Source: Atopobiaceae bacterium
GTDB taxonomy: Bacteria; Actinomycetota; Coriobacteriia; Coriobacteriales; Atopobiaceae
DNA: 64,000 bases
Assembly: GCA_902834555.1 (NCBI GenBank)
Contig: CADFJN010000003.1
Location: 62,001 to 126,000, forward strand
Direction: 5' to 3'
Shown here: positions 60,270 through 64,000 of the stretch, piece after piece
Layout: each line of letters begins with the position of its first letter
Numbering within the stretch: position 1 is the first letter of the stretch
Position numbers and translations under genes: made by a program
Notes under the pieces: model-generated
The model's database searches: none
Seen by the model: only the letters and a program-made list of their open reading frames with translations
Told to the model about the DNA's origin: nothing

Positions 60270-60320
60270 GGGGAACAACTACCAGATAAACTGTGTTCCC
60301 CGAAAACGTTTCGGGGGGGG
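60270..60320 (+). promoter_or_regulatory. Hairpin and G8 tract in the leader of the priming transferase gene
   Basis: GGGGAAC (60270-60276) pairs with GTTCCCC (60295-60301), followed by eight G (60313-60320) directly before the probable GTG start at 60326. The G8 takes the place of a Shine-Dalgarno sequence, or lies in frame within the coding region if GTG 60293 is used. Slippage could alter translation. Confidence 0.5.
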
Positions 60321-60325
60321 TCTTC

Positions 60326-61156
60326 GTGGAGCAGCAGAGTTGTGAACAATTAAGCTTGGCCGATGCAGGCTCCATGCCAAGCGCATCGGCCACTGCGCTG
60401 CCCACCAAGAACGACAAGTCCGCAAAGCACCCCACGCTTCACGTGGTTGGGGATGCCGAGGTAACGGGTGCTGCCCAGGACCGCATCACCGGCGTTGAGT
60501 ATCAGGATGACGAGAAGGTCAAGGCTTCTGTGGAGCGGCTTGCCCACCGCTATGGCTACCGCTTTGCCAAGCGCACCTTCGACATCGCCTTCAGCCTCTT
60601 GGTGCTCGCCCTCTTCTGGTGGATCTACGTGATAGTTGCCATTGCTATCAAGATTGATGACCCGGCTGGCCCCGTGTTCTTCGTGCAGGAGCGCATGGGC
60701 AAGGACGAGAAGCCCTTCAAGATGTTCAAGTTCCGCTCCATGTACGCGGACGCCGAGGAACGCCTGGCCGAGCTAAAGGAGCTTAACGAGAAGGATGGCC
60801 CGGTCTTCAAGATCAAGGACGATCCCAGAATCACGAGGGTTGGCCACTTCATTAGGAAGACCAGCATCGACGAGCTACCCCAGTTCTTCAACGTGCTTCT
60901 CGGGAACCTGAGCATTGTGGGTCCGCGTCCCGCGCTGAGGAGAGAGACTGACCTCTACTCTCCGCACCAGCGCGAGCGTCTTCTCGTGAAGCCGGGCATT
61001 ACCTGCTACTGGCAGACGAGAAAGAACCGCGATGCCATTGGCTTTGACGAGTGGGTTGATTTGGACTTGCTTTACATCAATCAGTGCAGCGCCTGGGCGG
61101 ACTTCAAGATTGTGATCCAGACTGTCGGGTGCGTTCTTACGGCGCAGGGGAGCTAG
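60326..61156 (+). CDS. Priming sugar-phosphate transferase (polyprenyl glycosylphosphotransferase)
   Basis: Transfers the first sugar phosphate to undecaprenyl phosphate for EPS synthesis. GTG 60326 gives 276 residues; GTG 60293 would add 11. A poorly conserved N-terminus of about 85 residues is followed by one membrane segment (IAFSLLVLALFWWIYVIVAIAI) and the bacterial sugar transferase domain: GPVFFVQERMGKDEKPFKMFKFRSMY, IRKTSIDELPQFFNVLLGN and SIVGPRPAL. This is the short WbaP/CpsE-type without the five-helix N-terminal part. The 168-bp gap upstream suggests its own promoter. Confidence 0.92.
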   Translation: MEQQSCEQLSLADAGSMPSASATALPTKNDKSAKHPTLHVVGDAEVTGAAQDRITGVEYQDDEKVKASVERLAHRYGYRFAKRTFDIAFSLLVLALFWWIYVIVAIAIKIDDPAGPVFFVQERMGKDEKPFKMFKFRSMYADAEERLAELKELNEKDGPVFKIKDDPRITRVGHFIRKTSIDELPQFFNVLLGNLSIVGPRPALRRETDLYSPHQRERLLVKPGITCYWQTRKNRDAIGFDEWVDLDLLYINQCSAWADFKIVIQTVGCVLTAQGS

Positions 61157-61363
61157 TCATGTGCAACTTTCCTTTTCCCCTGTCTTGCGAATCCGCATCA
61201 TCCCTCTGCTTGCAGGAGAGACAATTAAACTGTCTGTGCCGGTTTGCAGTACTTCAGCATGACTACTAAAGGTAATTGAAATTGCGTCTTGAGGGATTCT
61301 TTAACTCTCTGTGATACGTATGAACGCTCCGCTTTCGCAGCGGGAAAGGGTATTGGCCTTCAA

Positions 61364-63097
61364 ATGGATGAATCGGTTAAAAGCATGCGCCTAGAGTACA
61401 ACCGCTGGCTAGAGAGAGCGGACGCTTCGCTAATGCCCGAGCTCGAAGCGCTTGCAAGCAATCCGCAAGGGCTAGAGGATGCGTTCTGGCGTGATTTGTC
61501 CTTTGGAACGGGTGGCCTGCGAGGCACAATGGGAGCGGGTACAAATCGCATGAATGTGCACACGGTTGCACAAGCAACGCAAGGACTCGCCGAGTATCTC
61601 AATTCCCGTTACAGCGATCCCAAAGTGGCGATTGCGCATGACAGCCGCCACAACGGAGTGGAGTTCTCCCGCGTGACAGCCGAGGTCCTCGCAGGGAACG
61701 GTATCCACGCCTATCTGTATCCTAGACTTGAGCCAACACCGGCGCTCTCCTTCGCGGTGCGGTACCTGAAGTGCTCGGCTGGAGTGTGCGTGACGGCTTC
61801 CCACAACCCGCGCGAGTACAATGGCTACAAGGTCTACGACGAGGATGGTTGTCAGATTACGACTGAGGCGGCCAGAGACATACAGGCAGCGATAGATGCC
61901 GTGGATGTCTTCGATGACGTCAAGCGCATTGATTTTGATGAGGCAGTGGAGAAGGGTCTTGTCTCTTGGATTGGCGAAGAATGCTTAGACGCCTTCGTAG
62001 ACGCTGTAATGTGCCAGTCCTGCGATTTGGATTCAGACGTACCTCTTAAAGTGGTCTATACGCCCTTGAACGGTACTGGCCTCGAGCTTGTGTCACGCAC
62101 TCTCGAACGCATTGGCAACGTGGACGTGAGAGTGGTGCCGGAGCAGATGGTTCCCGACGGGGACTTCCCGACGTGTCCCTATCCCAATCCCGAGATAAAA
62201 GAGGCGCTGCAGAAGGGTCTTGAATTCTGCGAGACAGAGCAGCCAGATCTCCTACTCGCTACCGATCCCGATGCAGACCGTTGCGGCATTGCTGTTAGAC
62301 ACGATGGACAGTACCGCCTTCTTACCGGCAATCAAGTTGGTGTGCTGCTTACTGACTATCTCGTCGGCGCCTACAAGGCGGAGGGAAAGAGTCTTGAGGA
62401 TACTGTTGTGGTTACGACAGTGGTTTCGAGTGCCATGGCAGATGCCCTTGCTGAGGAGTATGGCTTCGAGCTTCGTCGCACCCTTACGGGCTTCAAGTTC
62501 ATCGGCGAGCAGATTGGTCTCCTGGAGAAGGCGGGACAAGCAGACCGCTTCATGTTTGGTTTCGAGGAATCCTACGGTTATCTCCGTGGTTCCTATGTTC
62601 GTGACAAGGATGCTGTGGTGGCGAGTATGCTTATCTGTCAGATGGCTCGCTACCATAAGTCTTTCGGCCGTGACTTAGTGGAAGCCTTGGAGGACCTTTA
62701 CCAGAAGTTTGGCTACTACAGGAGCAGACTTATTAGCGTTGCATTTCCCGGTGAGTCTGGGGTGCATGACATGCAGGCCATCATGGAGGCCTTACGCAAA
62801 ACTTCGCCTGCTGAGATAGGTGGTCTGAAGGTTCTGAATATTAAGGATTACCTTTTTGGCCAATCTATGCCAACGATGAATGCTGGCGAGGATGAGCCAC
62901 AGATGCTTCCGAAGTCAAATGTGCTTGAGTTCGATCTCGATGGTGGCTCTAAACTGATAGTGCGCCCCTCAGGTACAGAACCCAAGTGCAAGGCGTACCT
63001 GACATCTTGTGCAAAGACGGCAAGTGAGGCTGACTTACTTATGGAGCGGCTGGATGATACTGCTCACAGGATTCTCGACCCAAAGGGAGGCAAGTAG
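61364..63097 (+). CDS. Phosphoglucomutase/phosphomannomutase
   Basis: Phosphohexomutase of about 577 residues (PGM2-like size) interconverting hexose 1- and 6-phosphates for sugar-nucleotide supply. Phosphoserine Ser146 in CVTASHNPREYNGYK, metal loop DPDADRCGI, sugar-binding GFEESYGYL and phosphate-binding RPSGTEPKCKAY. The start is uncertain; ATG 61364 is chosen (family N-terminus) though its binding site is poor, and ATG 61385 or the longer frame from 61289 are possible. Region 61157-61363 has no other gene. Two bases before the next gene. Confidence 0.92.
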   Translation: MDESVKSMRLEYNRWLERADASLMPELEALASNPQGLEDAFWRDLSFGTGGLRGTMGAGTNRMNVHTVAQATQGLAEYLNSRYSDPKVAIAHDSRHNGVEFSRVTAEVLAGNGIHAYLYPRLEPTPALSFAVRYLKCSAGVCVTASHNPREYNGYKVYDEDGCQITTEAARDIQAAIDAVDVFDDVKRIDFDEAVEKGLVSWIGEECLDAFVDAVMCQSCDLDSDVPLKVVYTPLNGTGLELVSRTLERIGNVDVRVVPEQMVPDGDFPTCPYPNPEIKEALQKGLEFCETEQPDLLLATDPDADRCGIAVRHDGQYRLLTGNQVGVLLTDYLVGAYKAEGKSLEDTVVVTTVVSSAMADALAEEYGFELRRTLTGFKFIGEQIGLLEKAGQADRFMFGFEESYGYLRGSYVRDKDAVVASMLICQMARYHKSFGRDLVEALEDLYQKFGYYRSRLISVAFPGESGVHDMQAIMEALRKTSPAEIGGLKVLNIKDYLFGQSMPTMNAGEDEPQMLPKSNVLEFDLDGGSKLIVRPSGTEPKCKAYLTSCAKTASEADLLMERLDDTAHRILDPKGGK

Positions 63098-63099
63098 CC

Positions 63100-64000
63100 A
63101 TGGTCCATATTGTGTTGCTCTCTGGGGGATCGGGAACCCGGCTCTGGCCGCTCTCCAACTCTAGCCGTTCGAAACAATTCCTGAAGGTGCTTCGTGACGA
63201 TGACGGTAATCATGTCTCCATGGTGCAGAGGGTCTTTGGGCAGATCGGGAAAGTAGACATTCAGAAGGATGTGACCATAGCTACCTCCGAGTCCCAGCGT
63301 GACGCCATTACGGCGCAGGTTCCCAAGGGCTCAAAGCTCGTTTTCGAACCTGAGCGCAGAGATACCGCACCTGCCATAATACTGGCATGCGAGAACCTGG
63401 CGCTCGAACAGCATGCTGACGAAGGCGATACGGTTATTGTGATGCCTATCGACACCTACGCTGATCAAGCCTACTACGACTCGGTTATCGCCCTCGACGC
63501 TGCCGTCCAGTCAGGTGCTTCCGACCTCGTCCTGCTGGGTGTGAAGCCGACGTACCCCTCCGAAAAATACGGGTACATTGTGCCGGCGTCGACTGAAGAC
63601 GCAACGCCATGGCCGGTCTCTCGCTTTACCGAAAAGCCGGATGAGGATACGGCAGGGTTGCTCATCTCCCAGGGTGCGCTCTGGAACTGCGGTGTATTTG
63701 CTTTTCGCCTGGGCTGGCTCCTGGGACTCGCCAAGGGCTATCTTGACGTGTCTACCTTCGAGGATTACCGCGAAAACTATGCGAAGCTCCCCAAGAACAG
63801 TTTTGACTATGAGGTTGTCGAGAAGGCAGAATCTATCACAGTTATCCCGTATTCCGGGGCATGGAAGGACCTTGGCACCTGGAACACGCTTACCGAAGAG
63901 ATGACGGAGCCGTACTCCGGCGCATGCGTCGTAGACGAGACCACGGTGGACAACGTCAACGTGATTAACGAAACCAATCTGCCACTTGTGGTTGCTGGCA
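63100..64000 (+). CDS. Mannose-1-phosphate guanylyltransferase (3' partial)
   Basis: Starts at ATG 63100 after AAGGGAGG and remains open to the right edge (300 codons seen). Nucleotidyltransferase signature LLSGGSGTRLWPLSNSSRSKQF, then ERRDTAPAI, VMPIDTYA and FTEKPD match ManC/mannose-1-phosphate guanylyltransferases, which make GDP-mannose. Together with the upstream phosphomutase it points to mannose or a GDP-sugar derivative (such as fucose) in the exopolysaccharide. The C-terminal part is outside the window. Confidence 0.9.
   Translation, partial: MVHIVLLSGGSGTRLWPLSNSSRSKQFLKVLRDDDGNHVSMVQRVFGQIGKVDIQKDVTIATSESQRDAITAQVPKGSKLVFEPERRDTAPAIILACENLALEQHADEGDTVIVMPIDTYADQAYYDSVIALDAAVQSGASDLVLLGVKPTYPSEKYGYIVPASTEDATPWPVSRFTEKPDEDTAGLLISQGALWNCGVFAFRLGWLLGLAKGYLDVSTFEDYRENYAKLPKNSFDYEVVEKAESITVIPYSGAWKDLGTWNTLTEEMTEPYSGACVVDETTVDNVNVINETNLPLVVAG

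Overview
The window is GC-rich (roughly 60-65 percent by eye), with many GTG and TTG starts, tightly packed operons and strong GGAGG-type ribosome binding sites. Gene content fits an anaerobic host-associated actinobacterium of the class Coriobacteriia, in the Olsenella/Atopobium/Collinsella range: an iron-only-hydrogenase-type regulator, an old-yellow-enzyme/dienoyl-CoA-reductase-like flavoenzyme, PTS and ECF transporters, and Tat/lipobox substrate-binding proteins. The genus is an inference. There is no rRNA, confident tRNA, IS element, phage gene or CRISPR array.

Layout. 1-5800: PTS operon (fructose-family IIBC cut at the left edge, MalY/PatB-type C-S lyase, PRD regulator, PepV-type dipeptidase). 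5801-13435: two unrecognised proteins, a 64-residue protein, a large flavoprotein divergent from a LysR regulator, threonine aldolase and an SPFH protein; three copies of one intergenic repeat sit here, each between convergent genes. 13531-20679: amino-acid ABC permease and lipoprotein, PepF, a YbhB-like protein, and a second ABC system whose permease and ATPase are fused. 20693-28680: DUF234 ATPase, hydrogenase-type regulator, HelD, EngB, UppP, proline iminopeptidase. 28759-33079: a C39-like protein whose catalytic Cys is Ser, ArgR and a class A PBP. 33211-41064: cell-surface glycan genes around tyrS, including a Gtr-like cassette whose glycosyltransferase is interrupted by a run of 11 C and is out of frame in this sequence. 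41278-45045: U32 peptidase, NifU-like protein, Lgt.

45046-56327 is the most unusual block. An AT-rich element bounded by paired inverted repeats precedes a 1919-residue surface protein with transcobalamin-type DUF4430 domains and a beta-propeller. It is followed by a membrane-anchored DUF4430 protein, an ECF T component, a double-domain ECF ATPase and an S component. I read this as a candidate surface capture and uptake system, possibly for corrinoids. 56328-56799 holds a 73-bp tandem repeat upstream of the YebC gene. From 57738 to the right edge an exopolysaccharide/capsule locus begins: Wzz-like protein, BY-kinase, PHP phosphatase, priming glycosyltransferase, phosphomannomutase and a mannose-1-phosphate guanylyltransferase cut by the edge.

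Themes linking the genes are surface polysaccharide synthesis (UppP, PBP, Gtr cassette, acyltransferase, EPS locus), peptide and amino-acid use (PepV, PepF, Pip, U32, ArgR, amino-acid ABC) and several families of intergenic palindromes, mostly between convergent genes.
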